In this document: piece after piece, positions 1-8,390 of the stretch
How positions within the stretch are numbered: the first letter of the stretch is position 1
Layout: each line of letters starts with the position of its first letter
Assembly: GCA_028713595.1 (NCBI GenBank)
Contig: JAQTNZ010000027.1
Span: 1-13,033, forward strand
Length of the DNA: 13,033 bases
Origin: Methylovulum sp.
GTDB taxonomy: Bacteria > Pseudomonadota > Gammaproteobacteria > Methylococcales > Methylomonadaceae
Reading direction: 5' to 3'
Made by a program: the position numbers and the translations under genes
Notes under the pieces: generated by a model
Seen by the model: the letters and a program-made list of their open reading frames with translations, nothing else
Told to the model about the DNA's origin: nothing
The model's database searches: none

Positions 1-30
1 AGAAGTATTATAAAATATCGAGTTATACTT

Positions 31-64
31 TTATCCGCCGATAAAGCCTTTATCGGGCGGATAA
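31..64. terminator. Inverted repeat upstream of adk; possible terminator of an upstream gene
   Basis: The left arm (31-45) and right arm (49-64) are complementary over 15 bp, with a three-base loop (gcc) and one extra G bulged in the right arm. The hairpin is strong, but no run of T follows it on either strand, so it is not a textbook intrinsic terminator. It could end the gene to the left of the window. It could equally be a structure in the adk leader if transcription begins further left. No gene is visible in bases 1-104. Confidence 0.45.
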
Positions 65-101
65 TCATTTCAGCAAGCATTTATAAATACAACGGAGTTA
101 G

Positions 102-743
<642 letters not shown>

Positions 744-808
744 GGGTCGGATTTAGGGAATTGGCATCATTAATTTAGCCGCTTGCGGCACTTGCATTTA
801 GGACAGTT

Positions 809-2221
809 ATGCCGGGTAAAACACTGTATGATAAGTTATGGGCCGATCATGTCGTCTATACTGAAGACGATGGTTCGGCGTTGATTTATATTGACCGCCA
901 TTTATTGCATGAGGTGACTTCGCCGCAAGCCTTTGAAGGCCTGCGTCTAGCGGGACGTAAACCGTGGCGGACGGACAGGAATTTGGCGGTGGCCGACCAT
1001 AACGTGCCGACCACTGACCGTCATCAAGGGATTGCCGACCCGATTTCGCGCCTGCAAGTGGAAACGCTGGACAGCAATTGTGCAGAATTTGGCATCACCG
1101 AATTTGCTATGGATGATACCCGTCAGGGGATAGTCCATGTGATCGGCCCCGAACAAGGGGCCACCTTGCCGGGCATGACCGTGGTCTGTGGCGACTCCCA
1201 TACCTCCACGCACGGTGCCTTTGGGGCTTTGGCGTTTGGCATAGGCACGTCCGAAGTCGAGCATGTGTTGGCGACCCAGTGTCTGGTGCAGAAAAAAGCC
1301 AAAAACTTTTTGGTTAAGGTCAACGGCCAGGTCGGGGCAGGGGTGACGGCAAAGGATATTGTCCTGGCGATCATCGGCGTTATCGGCACTGCTGGCGGCA
1401 ATGGCTATACCATTGAGTTTGCTGGCGAGGCGATCCGCGCCTTGTCTATGGAAGGGCGGATGACCCTCTGCAATATGGCGATAGAAGCGGGCGCACGGGC
1501 CGGTTTGGTGGCGGTTGACGATGCCACCATCGATTATTGCCGTGATCGGCCTTACGCCCCTAAAGGCGGGGATTGGTTCATGGCGGAACGCTTATGGCGC
1601 GGACTGCATTCGGATGCCGATGCCGTGTTTGATAAGGTAGTCGAACTGGAGGCCAGCGCCATTTTGCCCCAAGTCACATGGGGGACATCACCGGAACTGG
1701 TGGTGGCAGTCAACGGCCACATACCTGATCCGGCCTTGGAAACCGATGCCGTCAAACAACAAAGCATGGTGCGGGCCTTGGACTACATGGGGCTGGTGGC
1801 CGGACAAGCGATTACGGATATTGCCGTTGACAAAGTTTTTATCGGTTCTTGCACCAATTCGCGTATAGAAGATTTGCGGGCGGCGGCGGCGGTTGCCAAG
1901 GGTAAGGCTAAGGCGGCTAGCGTCAAGTTGGCCATGGTGGTGCCAGGCTCCGGTCTGGTCAAGCGTCAGGCGGAAGCGGAAGGTTTGGACCAGGTTTTTC
2001 TGGCCGCCGGTTTTGAATGGCGCGAGCCGGGTTGCTCGATGTGTTTGGCGATGAATGCCGACCGTTTGGAGGAGGGCGAGCGCTGTGCCTCGACTTCCAA
2101 CCGCAATTTTGAAGGCCGTCAGGGCTATGGCGGGCGCACACATTTGGTAAGTCCGGCAATGGCGGCCGCTGCGGCCATTGCCGGGCATTTTGTCGATGTC
2201 AGGCAACTGTCGGGCGTATAA
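809..2221 (+). CDS. leuC: 3-isopropylmalate dehydratase, large subunit
   Basis: Large subunit of isopropylmalate isomerase, which converts 2-isopropylmalate to 3-isopropylmalate in leucine synthesis. It works as a heterodimer with LeuD, encoded just downstream. It belongs to the aconitase superfamily. [27 protein letters not shown] at about 126-152 is the family signature, and the three [4Fe-4S] ligands are Cys348 (GSCTNSR), Cys409 and Cys412 (PGCSMC). The 470 residues match the family (466 in E. coli). AGGA at 800-803 lies five bases before the ATG. The 65-base gap after adk holds a small GCCG-CTTG-CGGC hairpin (778-789) but no leader peptide with leucine codons, so attenuation of the enteric kind is not apparent. 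All key residues are present. Confidence 0.98.
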   Translation: MPGKTLYDKLWADHVVYTEDDGSALIYIDRHLLHEVTSPQAFEGLRLAGRKPWRTDRNLAVADHNVPTTDRHQGIADPISRLQVETLDSNCAEFGITEFAMDDTRQGIVHVIGPEQGATLPGMTVVCGDSHTSTHGAFGALAFGIGTSEVEHVLATQCLVQKKAKNFLVKVNGQVGAGVTAKDIVLAIIGVIGTAGGNGYTIEFAGEAIRALSMEGRMTLCNMAIEAGARAGLVAVDDATIDYCRDRPYAPKGGDWFMAERLWRGLHSDADAVFDKVVELEASAILPQVTWGTSPELVVAVNGHIPDPALETDAVKQQSMVRALDYMGLVAGQAITDIAVDKVFIGSCTNSRIEDLRAAAAVAKGKAKAASVKLAMVVPGSGLVKRQAEAEGLDQVFLAAGFEWREPGCSMCLAMNADRLEEGERCASTSNRNFEGRQGYGGRTHLVSPAMAAAAAIAGHFVDVRQLSGV

Positions 2222-2236
2222 CTAGAGGGCAAGCTT

Positions 2237-2356
2237 ATGAAAACAAAAACACTTTTACTGCTTATTGCGGCAAGCTTGCTGCTGTCGGCCTGCAATACCC
2301 TGCACGGTATCGGCAAAGATATTGAAAAAGTAGGCGAGGCGATTAGCCGATCCTAG
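2237..2356 (+). CDS. Entericidin A/B family small lipoprotein (39 aa)
   Basis: A tiny gene of 40 codons starting at ATG 2237, only 15 bases after the leuC stop, with an AGAGGG ribosome site (2224-2229) seven bases upstream. The product begins MKTKT, has a hydrophobic stretch (LLLLIAASLLL) and a lipobox LSAC with the lipidated cysteine at residue 19. The mature part of about 21 residues, starting CNTLHGIGKDIEKVGEAI, has the CNT...G.GKDI...G..I pattern of entericidins EcnA/EcnB. In E. coli these are small envelope lipoproteins described as an antidote/toxin pair. Only one member is present here, and a toxin role should not be assumed. The residue after Cys is Asn, which suggests outer-membrane sorting. 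Its place between leuC and leuD implies it is transcribed with the leucine genes. Confidence 0.88.
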   Translation: MKTKTLLLLIAASLLLSACNTLHGIGKDIEKVGEAISRS

Positions 2357-2408
2357 GTTCTTGTTTTTAAATAGCCCCCCATCAATGTAATTTCCAATCA
2401 CTAACATT

Positions 2409-3038
2409 ATGCAAGCATTTACTTTATTGGATGGCCTCGTTGCGCCGCTGGACCGCGCCAACGTCGATACCGACGCCATCATCCCCAAGCAGTTCCTCAA
2501 GTCGATACGCCGTGCCGGTTTTGGCCCTTATTTGTTCGATGAGTGGCGTTATCTGGATCATGGTGAGCCGGAAATGGATTGTACGCACCGGCCATTGAAC
2601 GCAGATTTTGTCCTGAACAAACCCCAGTATCAGGGGGCGCAAATTTTGTTGGCGCGGGAAAATTTTGGTTGCGGCTCTTCGCGTGAACATGCCCCATGGG
2701 CTTTGGAAGATTTTGGTTTTAGGGCCATCATTGCACCCAGTTTTGCCGATATTTTTTATAACAATTGCTTTAAAAACGGCTTGTTACCAATAGCTTTGCC
2801 AGTAGCCACTGTGGCCGCGCTGTTTCAGGAAGCGGCGGACGGTTACCGTTTGCTGATTGATCTGGACGCGCAGCAAATCACCACGCCTAGCGGCCAAAGC
2901 ATTGCTTTTGAAATTGATGGCAACCGTAAATACCGGCTTTTGAATGGCTTGGACGATATTGGCCTGTCATTGCAGCACGCCGAGGCGATTGCCGCTTATG
3001 AAACCGCCCGCGCCCAAAGGGCCCCCTGGCTGTTCTAA
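2409..3038 (+). CDS. leuD: 3-isopropylmalate dehydratase, small subunit
   Basis: Small (swivel-domain) subunit that pairs with LeuC to form isopropylmalate isomerase. The N-terminal [19 protein letters not shown] motif, the LFDEWR segment and the [13 protein letters not shown] loop (about residues 88-100), followed by [22 protein letters not shown], are characteristic. Its 209 residues are typical (about 200-215). The ATG at 2409 gives the correct N terminus by comparison with the family, yet the preceding bases (caatcactaacatt) contain no Shine-Dalgarno sequence. This is unusual beside its neighbours and may mean weak or coupled initiation. It lies 52 bases after the entericidin gene and 65 before leuB. 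Confidence 0.97.
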   Translation: MQAFTLLDGLVAPLDRANVDTDAIIPKQFLKSIRRAGFGPYLFDEWRYLDHGEPEMDCTHRPLNADFVLNKPQYQGAQILLARENFGCGSSREHAPWALEDFGFRAIIAPSFADIFYNNCFKNGLLPIALPVATVAALFQEAADGYRLLIDLDAQQITTPSGQSIAFEIDGNRKYRLLNGLDDIGLSLQHAEAIAAYETARAQRAPWLF

Positions 3039-3103
3039 GCCGTTAAGGTAGGAAGCTAGAAACTTATGTTAAAAATAATGGATGAAAGAAGGTTGACAAC
3101 ATC

Positions 3104-4189
3104 ATGACAAAAAAAATTGCAGTTTTGCCAGGCGATGGCATAGGGACAGAAATCGTTGCCGAAGCGATTAAGGTGCTGGAGTATTTGAACGCCGACATGG
3201 ATTTGGGTTTGGTTTTTGAATATGGCCTGATTGGCGGGGCGGCTTATGATGCCTATGGCACGCCGTTTCCTGACCAGACCTTGGCGTTGGCAAAACAGGC
3301 CGACGCTATTTTGTTGGGGGCAGTGGGCGGTTATAAATGGGAATCCTTGGACATTTCCGTGCGCCCTGAAAAAGGCTTGTTGGGCTTGCGTTCGCATTTG
3401 CAACTGTTCGCCAACTTACGTCCGGCGATCTTGTACCCGCAACTGGTCGCCGCATCCACGCTCAAACCTGAGATAGTCGCCGGCCTTGACATCATGATTA
3501 TCCGGGAGTTGACTGGCGGCATTTATTTTGGCCAGCCACGCGGGGTCAGGTTGCTGGATAACGGCGAAAAACAAGGTTACAACACTTTGGTGTACAGTGA
3601 ATCGGAAATTCGCCGCATTGCCCATGTCGCCTTCCAGACCGCGCAAAAAAGAAACCGTCGCCTGTGTTCGGTGGATAAGGCCAATGTCTTGGAATGCACC
3701 GAATTATGGCGGCAGGTGGTGACGGAAACGGGCAAGCAGTATCCAGATGTGGAACTGAGCCATCTCTATGTCGATAATGCCGCCATGCAGCTGGTGCGGG
3801 CACCCAAACAATTTGATGTGCTGGTGACTTCCAATATGTTCGGCGATATTCTCTCAGATATTGCCGCCATGCTGACAGGTTCCATCGGCATGTTGCCATC
3901 GGCTTCGTTGGATGCCAATGGTAAGGGCATGTATGAGCCGATCCACGGCTCCGCACCGGATATTGCCGGCAAGGGCATCGCCAACCCTTTGGCGACAATC
4001 CTGTCGGTGGCGATGATGTTACGCTATACGTTCAACCGTGGCGATGCCGCCGAGCGGATCGGACAGGCGGTCAACGCCGCTTTGGATGCCAATGTCCGTA
4101 CCGCCGACATTTATTCGGCAGGTATGCAAAAAGTCAGCACTTCAGCGATGGGTGATGCGGTAATTTCTGCTTTAAAAGAGGGTGTCTGA
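3104..4189 (+). CDS. leuB: 3-isopropylmalate dehydrogenase
   Basis: NAD-dependent, Mg2+-requiring enzyme that oxidises and decarboxylates 3-isopropylmalate to 2-ketoisocaproate, the last dedicated leucine step before transamination. Visible family features are GDGIG (10-14), the substrate arginines R96, R106 and R134 (in [12 protein letters not shown]), Y141, K192, and the metal aspartates D224, D248 and D252 ([12 protein letters not shown]). The nucleotide-binding [19 protein letters not shown] follows at about 277-295. Its 361 residues agree with the family (363 in E. coli). AGAAGG at 3087-3092 is a ribosome site with a rather long 11-base spacing. Its TGA overlaps the asd start by one base (tgatg), so translation of the two is probably coupled. 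Confidence 0.98.
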   Translation: MTKKIAVLPGDGIGTEIVAEAIKVLEYLNADMDLGLVFEYGLIGGAAYDAYGTPFPDQTLALAKQADAILLGAVGGYKWESLDISVRPEKGLLGLRSHLQLFANLRPAILYPQLVAASTLKPEIVAGLDIMIIRELTGGIYFGQPRGVRLLDNGEKQGYNTLVYSESEIRRIAHVAFQTAQKRNRRLCSVDKANVLECTELWRQVVTETGKQYPDVELSHLYVDNAAMQLVRAPKQFDVLVTSNMFGDILSDIAAMLTGSIGMLPSASLDANGKGMYEPIHGSAPDIAGKGIANPLATILSVAMMLRYTFNRGDAAERIGQAVNAALDANVRTADIYSAGMQKVSTSAMGDAVISALKEGV

Positions 4190-5211
4190 TGACCAAGCTG
4201 TATAATGTTGCCGTAGTCGGTGCGACCGGTGCGGTCGGCGAAGCCATGTTGGCTATTTTGGAAGAGCGTAATTTTCCGGTCGGTGAGGTGTATGCGCTGG
4301 CCAGCAGCCAGTCGGTCGGCAAGCGTATCCCGTTTAAGGGCGGTTCGTTGGCTGTGCAAGATTTGGCGACCTTTGATTTTTCTAAGGCGCAGATCGGCCT
4401 GTTTTCCCCCGGCGCTTCGGTGTCGGCCGAATATGCGCCCAAAGCGGCGGAGGCCGGTTGTATTGTCATAGATAATACCTCACAGTTCCGCTATGATGAT
4501 GACATCCCGCTGGTTGTGCCTGAGGTGAACCCGGAAAAAATCGCCGATTACAAAAATCGCGGGATTATCGCCAATCCCAATTGCTCAACTATCCAGATGT
4601 TGGTGGCGTTAAAGCCGATTTATGATGCCGTGGGTATTGAGCGCATCAATGTCTGCACTTATCAGGCGGTGTCCGGCACGGGCAAGGACGCAATTGAGGA
4701 ATTGGCCAAGCAAACCTTGGCCTTGCTGAATATGCAGCCGATTAGTAGCCGGGTCTACCCCAAGCAAATCGCCTTTAATGTCCTGCCGCAGATTGACGTG
4801 TTCCTTGACAATGGTTACACCAAAGAAGAGATGAAAATGGTCTGGGAAACCCAAAAAATACTTGGCGACGGGCGCATTAAAGTCAATGCGACGGCGGTGC
4901 GGGTGCCAGTGTTTTATGGGCATTCCGAGGCCGTGCATATCGAAACGCGTGATAAAATTGATGCCGCCACGGCACGGGCGTTGCTGCTGAAGGCTCCTGG
5001 CGTGACGGTTATTGACGAGCGTAAAGACGGCGGTTATCCGACCGCCGTGACCGATTCATCGGGCAACGACAATGTCTTTGTCGGGCGTATCAGGGAAGAC
5101 ATATCCCATCCTAAAGGCTTGGATTTATGGGTGGTGGGCGATAATGTACGCAAGGGCGCGGCTTTAAACAGCATACAAATAGCAGAAGTGCTGGTAAAAA
5201 TTCACATCTAG
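4189..5211 (+). CDS. asd: Aspartate-semialdehyde dehydrogenase
   Basis: NADP-dependent reductive dephosphorylation of aspartyl-4-phosphate to aspartate semialdehyde, the branch point to lysine/diaminopimelate, threonine and methionine. The N-terminal nucleotide-binding loop is GATGAVG (11-17). The catalytic cysteine is C132 in NPNCSTIQ. R238 and H245 (YGHSEAVH) fit the usual substrate arginine and acid/base histidine. The 340 residues and sequence style match the Asd2/USG-1-like group rather than the 367-residue E. coli form. Its first base is the last base of the leuB stop codon. The leuB-asd-fimV order is common in gammaproteobacteria. No Shine-Dalgarno sequence of its own is clear (aaaagagg lies upstream inside leuB), which fits coupled translation. 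Confidence 0.97.
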   Translation: MTKLYNVAVVGATGAVGEAMLAILEERNFPVGEVYALASSQSVGKRIPFKGGSLAVQDLATFDFSKAQIGLFSPGASVSAEYAPKAAEAGCIVIDNTSQFRYDDDIPLVVPEVNPEKIADYKNRGIIANPNCSTIQMLVALKPIYDAVGIERINVCTYQAVSGTGKDAIEELAKQTLALLNMQPISSRVYPKQIAFNVLPQIDVFLDNGYTKEEMKMVWETQKILGDGRIKVNATAVRVPVFYGHSEAVHIETRDKIDAATARALLLKAPGVTVIDERKDGGYPTAVTDSSGNDNVFVGRIREDISHPKGLDLWVVGDNVRKGAALNSIQIAEVLVKIHI

Positions 5212-5267
5212 TCTAAGATTAGTTTAACATTTGACTGTTCATGGTAAGAGACTGTGGTAACTATTTT

Positions 5268-5274
5268 GAAGGAG
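5268..5274 (+). promoter_or_regulatory. Ribosome binding site that fixes the fimV start
   Basis: GAAGGAG lies six bases before GTG 5281. An upstream in-frame GTG at 5254 lacks any such site and would put nine extra residues before the signal peptide, so 5281 is preferred. Confidence 0.8.
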
Positions 5275-5280
5275 AGCGGT

Positions 5281-8082
5281 GTGCGTAATTTAACTAAAAC
5301 CTTAGCGGTCGTATCGTTTTTGCTGCCGGCTAGCGCCTATCCTTTGGGGATAGGCGAGATTAAATTGCACTCAGCCCTTAATCAAAACGTGGATGCTGAG
5401 ATTGCGTTGGTCTTATCACCTGGGGAAAAAGCCAGTGATATTAAGGTTACTCTGGCGACACCTGATAAGTTTGATGAGACAGGGATACCTTGGAGTTACT
5501 TCTTATCTAAGCTTAAATTTCAGACCCTTTCGATGGACAACCATCAGGTGGTCATTAAGATCACGTCACATGAGGCCCTAAAAGAGCCGTTCTTGGATTT
5601 TTTGTTGCAGGTCAGTTGGCCTAAAGGTGATTTGTTCCGCGAATTTACGCTTTTGGTTGATCCGCCTGATGACTATGCCCAAACCGCTGTTCCCCTAACA
5701 CAAGCGGCGGAAAGCTATGGGCGCGGGCAATACCGTCGGCAAGACTACCAGCCACCCGTGCAACGGGAGCGCAAATCCCGCCCAAGGGTCACTGCCAATG
5801 GCAGTGGCGGTGTTTATGGGCCGGTGGGGCGCAATGATACGTTGTGGAAAATCGCCGAAGGTATCGACAAAGGTGCAGGGGTTTCTTCCGAGCAGTTGAT
5901 GGTCGCCTTGTATGAAGCCAACCCTGGGGCGTTTTATAAAGCCAACATGAATGCCCTGGCCCGTGGCAAGACTTTGAAAATCCCTGCCCAGGAAGACATT
6001 TTAAAGCTGTCCCAAGGCGATGCCGTGGAAGAGTTCAACCGCCAAATGCAGGCTTGGAAAAGCCCCGCTTCGGTGTCCCGTATCCCGGCCAGCGAGATAG
6101 CGGCGGATAATGCCGCCAACAAGCAGCTGACCTTAAGCGCACCTAGCCAAGACAGTGTCAGCCAAAATGCGGTTGTGCCAACGGCGGCCCAAGCGGTTGG
6201 GCAGCAAAATACGGGCGCACAAGGCGGCGCGGCGGATGCGGGGATAAGCGCGAGGATTGCGGCTTTAGAAAAGCAATTGGCCACCATGCAAGAACTGATG
6301 GCCTTAAAAGACCAGCAGCTCGCCGCCTTACAAAACCAGCCCCAAGCTACCAAGGAGCCGCCACCAGCGGCGGCCCCTGCACAAGTGACACCGCCAACGG
6401 TCACAGAACCTGTCAAACCGGCCATGGCGCAACCCGCACCGGTGCCTGGCCCCACCGAAACCAAAGTTCCGCCTGTCACACCTGCCGTAACCAAAGTTCC
6501 GCCTGCCGTATCTACGGCAACCCAGCCCGGTATCCCCGCAAACCAGCCTGGGGCGGCAGCCACCAAACCACAGCCACCAGCACCGCCTGTCAAGCCGCCA
6601 GTGCACCGTGTCACACCGCCTCCCGTCCCTGTGGAAGAAACGTCCATTTGGGAGTATTTGGGCTATGTTGCCCTAGGTCTTGGCCTGTTTGGCTTGGCTT
6701 CTTGGCTCTGGTTGCAAAAGCGTAAGTCCGCCGCCGCCAATCCCTTTGATGTGGCGGGTGTTTCAGACCGCTCAAAATCGCCCGCTTTATATGCCGAAGC
6801 GGATCAGGATAGCGGTAGCGGTGAATTTGCCGAGGATAACCTTTTCGTCAGTGATTTCAATAGCGGTGAATTTGACGTTTTTGATATGGATCAGGCGGAA
6901 ATCGACCCCATTTCCGAAGCTGACGTGTATTTGGCTTATGGCCGCTATCAACAGGCGGAAGAGCTGATGCGCCATGCCATTGACGAGCAGCCTGACCGTG
7001 ATGAATTTAAGCTAAAGTTGCTGGAAATTTTTTACGCCCATGAAAATAAACAGGCGTTTGAACAATACACGGGCCAATTGATTGATGAAGGCAAAATCGA
7101 CAACCCTACATTTTGGGGCAAAGTCACGGAAATGGGCAGCGAAATTTGCCCTGACTCGATATTTTTCGCGGCCCAAGCAAATAATTCTGTTGAGGTGAAA
7201 AAACGTCCGGTTGCCGATGAACAGCAAGTGTTTACCGATGTGGTTGACAGCAAGTCAGATGAAATGGATTTTGACCTGGCCTCGTTTGAAGAGCTGTTTT
7301 ATAGCGATGAGGAAAGTAATGCGGCCAATCCTTTGTTTGATCTTGATGCCGACATAAGCAAAACGGTTGGGGCCGTTAAGCCAGCCGAGGAAGCCCAGGC
7401 CAATAATGATGACATTGACTTTGATCTTGATGCCTTGTCATTTATCAAGCCAGAACCGCAACCTGCGGTTGCCAATGATAGCCCGGCGGCGGTCCCCTCT
7501 GCGCCCGTAGGCGTTAAGGATGGCTTAGAAAGCTTTGATTTTGACTTTTCCGAACCTGAAAAAGCCAAAACGCCTGTTGCCAAGGCGGAGCCGCCGGCAA
7601 CACCTGCCAGTGATGATTTTGCCGAGCTTGATTTTGATTTCAGCTCCCTTGACATGGGTGCGAACAGTGATGATAGTGGCATCACTTTTGAAACCTTGCA
7701 ACCTAGCCGTTCCCAAAACCTTGAAGAAAGTTACCGGACGCTTGATTTTTCACTGGACGATACGTTTGGGCAGGAGCCACCCAAACCGGAGCCGCCTAAG
7801 CAAGAGCCACCTAAGCCTGCATTGTTCACTGATGAATCGTTGAGCATCAACTTGGATTTTAACAAACCTTCCTTGGGCTTTAGCGAGAAACAACGTATTG
7901 AAAGTTTTGGGGTCGCCAACTTGTCCGAAATGGACGAAATGGAAACCAAGCTAGATTTGGCAATGGCTTATATTGATATGGGTGACCATGAAGCGGCCTT
8001 GGAAATTGCCATGGAAGTGCTGGAAAAAGGCACTGACGAGCAACAGATGATTGCTAAAGCCCTCATTGAAAACTATCAATAA
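5281..8082 (+). CDS. fimV: FimV/HubP-type pilus assembly and cell-pole protein
   Basis: Inner-membrane protein with periplasmic peptidoglycan-binding and cytoplasmic parts. Family members support type IV pili, twitching and polar organisation. With the GTG start at 5281 it has 933 residues. Residues 1 to about 19 form a signal peptide ending ASA. The FimV N-terminal domain (LGIGEIKLHSALNQ..., about 22-130) ends in the typical EFTLLVDPP. A LysM-like domain is at about 183-239 (DTLWKIAEGI...ALYEANPGAF). A short coiled coil at about 322-350 (ARIAALEKQLATMQE) is followed by a long Pro/Ala-rich stretch. One membrane helix lies at about 458-478. The acidic cytoplasmic region carries repeated DFD motifs, and the conserved C-terminal FimV/TPR-like domain covers about 887-933 (KLDLAMAYIDMGDHEAA). 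It lies 69 bases after asd. truA, often next to fimV, does not follow. Confidence 0.94.
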   Translation: MRNLTKTLAVVSFLLPASAYPLGIGEIKLHSALNQNVDAEIALVLSPGEKASDIKVTLATPDKFDETGIPWSYFLSKLKFQTLSMDNHQVVIKITSHEALKEPFLDFLLQVSWPKGDLFREFTLLVDPPDDYAQTAVPLTQAAESYGRGQYRRQDYQPPVQRERKSRPRVTANGSGGVYGPVGRNDTLWKIAEGIDKGAGVSSEQLMVALYEANPGAFYKANMNALARGKTLKIPAQEDILKLSQGDAVEEFNRQMQAWKSPASVSRIPASEIAADNAANKQLTLSAPSQDSVSQNAVVPTAAQAVGQQNTGAQGGAADAGISARIAALEKQLATMQELMALKDQQLAALQNQPQATKEPPPAAAPAQVTPPTVTEPVKPAMAQPAPVPGPTETKVPPVTPAVTKVPPAVSTATQPGIPANQPGAAATKPQPPAPPVKPPVHRVTPPPVPVEETSIWEYLGYVALGLGLFGLASWLWLQKRKSAAANPFDVAGVSDRSKSPALYAEADQDSGSGEFAEDNLFVSDFNSGEFDVFDMDQAEIDPISEADVYLAYGRYQQAEELMRHAIDEQPDRDEFKLKLLEIFYAHENKQAFEQYTGQLIDEGKIDNPTFWGKVTEMGSEICPDSIFFAAQANNSVEVKKRPVADEQQVFTDVVDSKSDEMDFDLASFEELFYSDEESNAANPLFDLDADISKTVGAVKPAEEAQANNDDIDFDLDALSFIKPEPQPAVANDSPAAVPSAPVGVKDGLESFDFDFSEPEKAKTPVAKAEPPATPASDDFAELDFDFSSLDMGANSDDSGITFETLQPSRSQNLEESYRTLDFSLDDTFGQEPPKPEPPKQEPPKPALFTDESLSINLDFNKPSLGFSEKQRIESFGVANLSEMDEMETKLDLAMAYIDMGDHEAALEIAMEVLEKGTDEQQMIAKALIENYQ
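6459..6505 (+). repeat. 17-bp direct repeat, period 30, in the Pro-rich part of fimV
   Basis: The sequence aaccaaagttccgcctg occurs at 6459-6475 and again at 6489-6505. Both copies are in the same frame and encode TKVPP. It is a local duplication within the low-complexity linker and probably varies in copy number between strains. Confidence 0.8.
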
Positions 8083-8090
8083 TATTATCC

Positions 8091-8101
8091 GCCCGCCCCC
8101 T
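8091..8101 (+). repeat. Left target-site duplication of the MITE
   Basis: GCCCGCCCCCT, identical to 8351-8361, directly abuts the left terminal inverted repeat. An 11-bp duplication fits the 10-13 bp reported for the IS4 subgroup. Confidence 0.9.
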
Positions 8102-8121
8102 CACTGCCATTAAGTTAAGGA
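8102..8121 (+). repeat. Left terminal inverted repeat of the MITE
   Basis: Twenty bases exactly complementary to 8331-8350. The core GCC..T.AGTTAAGGA resembles IS4-subgroup ends. Confidence 0.93.
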
Positions 8122-8147
8122 TTTGTGATTATAATATCAACAAGATA

Positions 8148-8275
8148 GGCTTAACCGTTCGCCTGTCCCCAGACCACCCTTGTGGTGGAGCCTGTCGAAG
8201 GGTGGACGGTTAAGCCGATCATGGTTCGACAAGGCTCTCCTGAGGTATCGAAGGGCTCACCACGAACGGCTTAAC
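8148..8275. repeat. Inverted repeat modules inside the MITE (REP-like)
   Basis: The arm ggcttaaccgt (8148-8158) pairs perfectly over 11 bp with 8206-8216. Within it, ccaccctt (8174-8181) pairs with aagggtgg (8198-8205). A second module in opposite orientation (8221-8275) ends in ggcttaac (8268-8275), which can also pair with gttaagcc (8209-8216). The middle arm therefore has two mutually exclusive partners. The gcctgtcgaagg and cacgaacgg stretches recall a dispersed intergenic repeat that I have seen in many proteobacterial genomes. Its copy number here cannot be judged from one window. Confidence 0.75.
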
Positions 8276-8330
8276 TTACTACGACCTTAACTCAATAGCA
8301 CTTTCTATATTATTGAAATAAAAATAGTAT

Positions 8331-8350
8331 TCCTTAACTTAATGGCAGTG
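8331..8350 (-). repeat. Right terminal inverted repeat of the MITE
   Basis: Exact reverse complement of 8102-8121. Confidence 0.93.
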
Positions 8351-8361
8351 GCCCGCCCCCT
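8351..8361 (+). repeat. Right target-site duplication of the MITE
   Basis: GCCCGCCCCCT, identical to 8091-8101. Joining the flanks through a single copy restores a short fimV 3' region running straight into the terminator at 8366. Confidence 0.9.
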
Positions 8362-8365
8362 CCAT

Positions 8366-8390
8366 AAAAAGCCCTTTATTGGGCTTTTTT
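8366..8390 (+). terminator. Rho-independent terminator of the adk/leu/asd/fimV unit
   Basis: The stem aaaaagccc (8366-8374) pairs with gggcttttt (8381-8389) around the loop tttatt, with the right arm forming the T-run. It is the first strong intrinsic terminator after adk. Because of the left-hand A-run it may also work for transcripts on the minus strand. It lies 283 bases after the fimV stop only because the MITE was inserted between them; without the insertion the distance would be about 23 bases. Confidence 0.9.

Larger units (their letters stand above)
8102..8350. mobile_element. 249-bp non-autonomous transposon (MITE), IS4-like ends
   Basis: The ends 8102-8121 and 8331-8350 are perfect 20-bp inverted complements, reading cactgccattaagttaagga inward. 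Similarity stops abruptly after base 20. The element is bracketed by perfect 11-bp direct repeats. It contains no reading frame able to encode a transposase, so it would have to be moved in trans. From memory, the IS4 end reads taatgccgatcagttaagga, which agrees at about 15 of 20 positions. That suggests an IS4-subgroup parent; this attribution is inference. The intact ends and duplications suggest a recent insertion. The interior carries inverted repeat modules (8148-8275). Confidence 0.87.

Noticed and set aside
82..88. TATAAAT as a -10 box for adk.
   Set aside because: Transcription would start at or within the adk ribosome binding site (94-97), and no -35 element stands at the right distance.
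5231..5264. TTGACT at 5231 as a -35 box for an internal fimV promoter.
   Set aside because: No acceptable -10 hexamer occurs 16-18 bases downstream; the best (taacta) is 21 bases away.
5254..5280. Upstream GTG start of fimV giving nine more residues.
   Set aside because: No ribosome site before it, and GAAGGAG at 5268-5274 places initiation at 5281, directly before a proper signal peptide.
5934..6647. A 237-codon minus-strand open frame opposite the Pro/Ala-rich part of fimV, rich in Gly, Ala and Thr.
   Set aside because: It is the complement of Pro/Ala-coding repeats, whose base composition keeps the opposite strand free of stops. The + strand frame encodes clear FimV domains on both sides.
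8083..8390. A CRISPR array or tRNA in the repeat-rich spacer.
   Set aside because: The repeats are inverted rather than evenly spaced direct units, and no cloverleaf or TpsiC-like motif is present.
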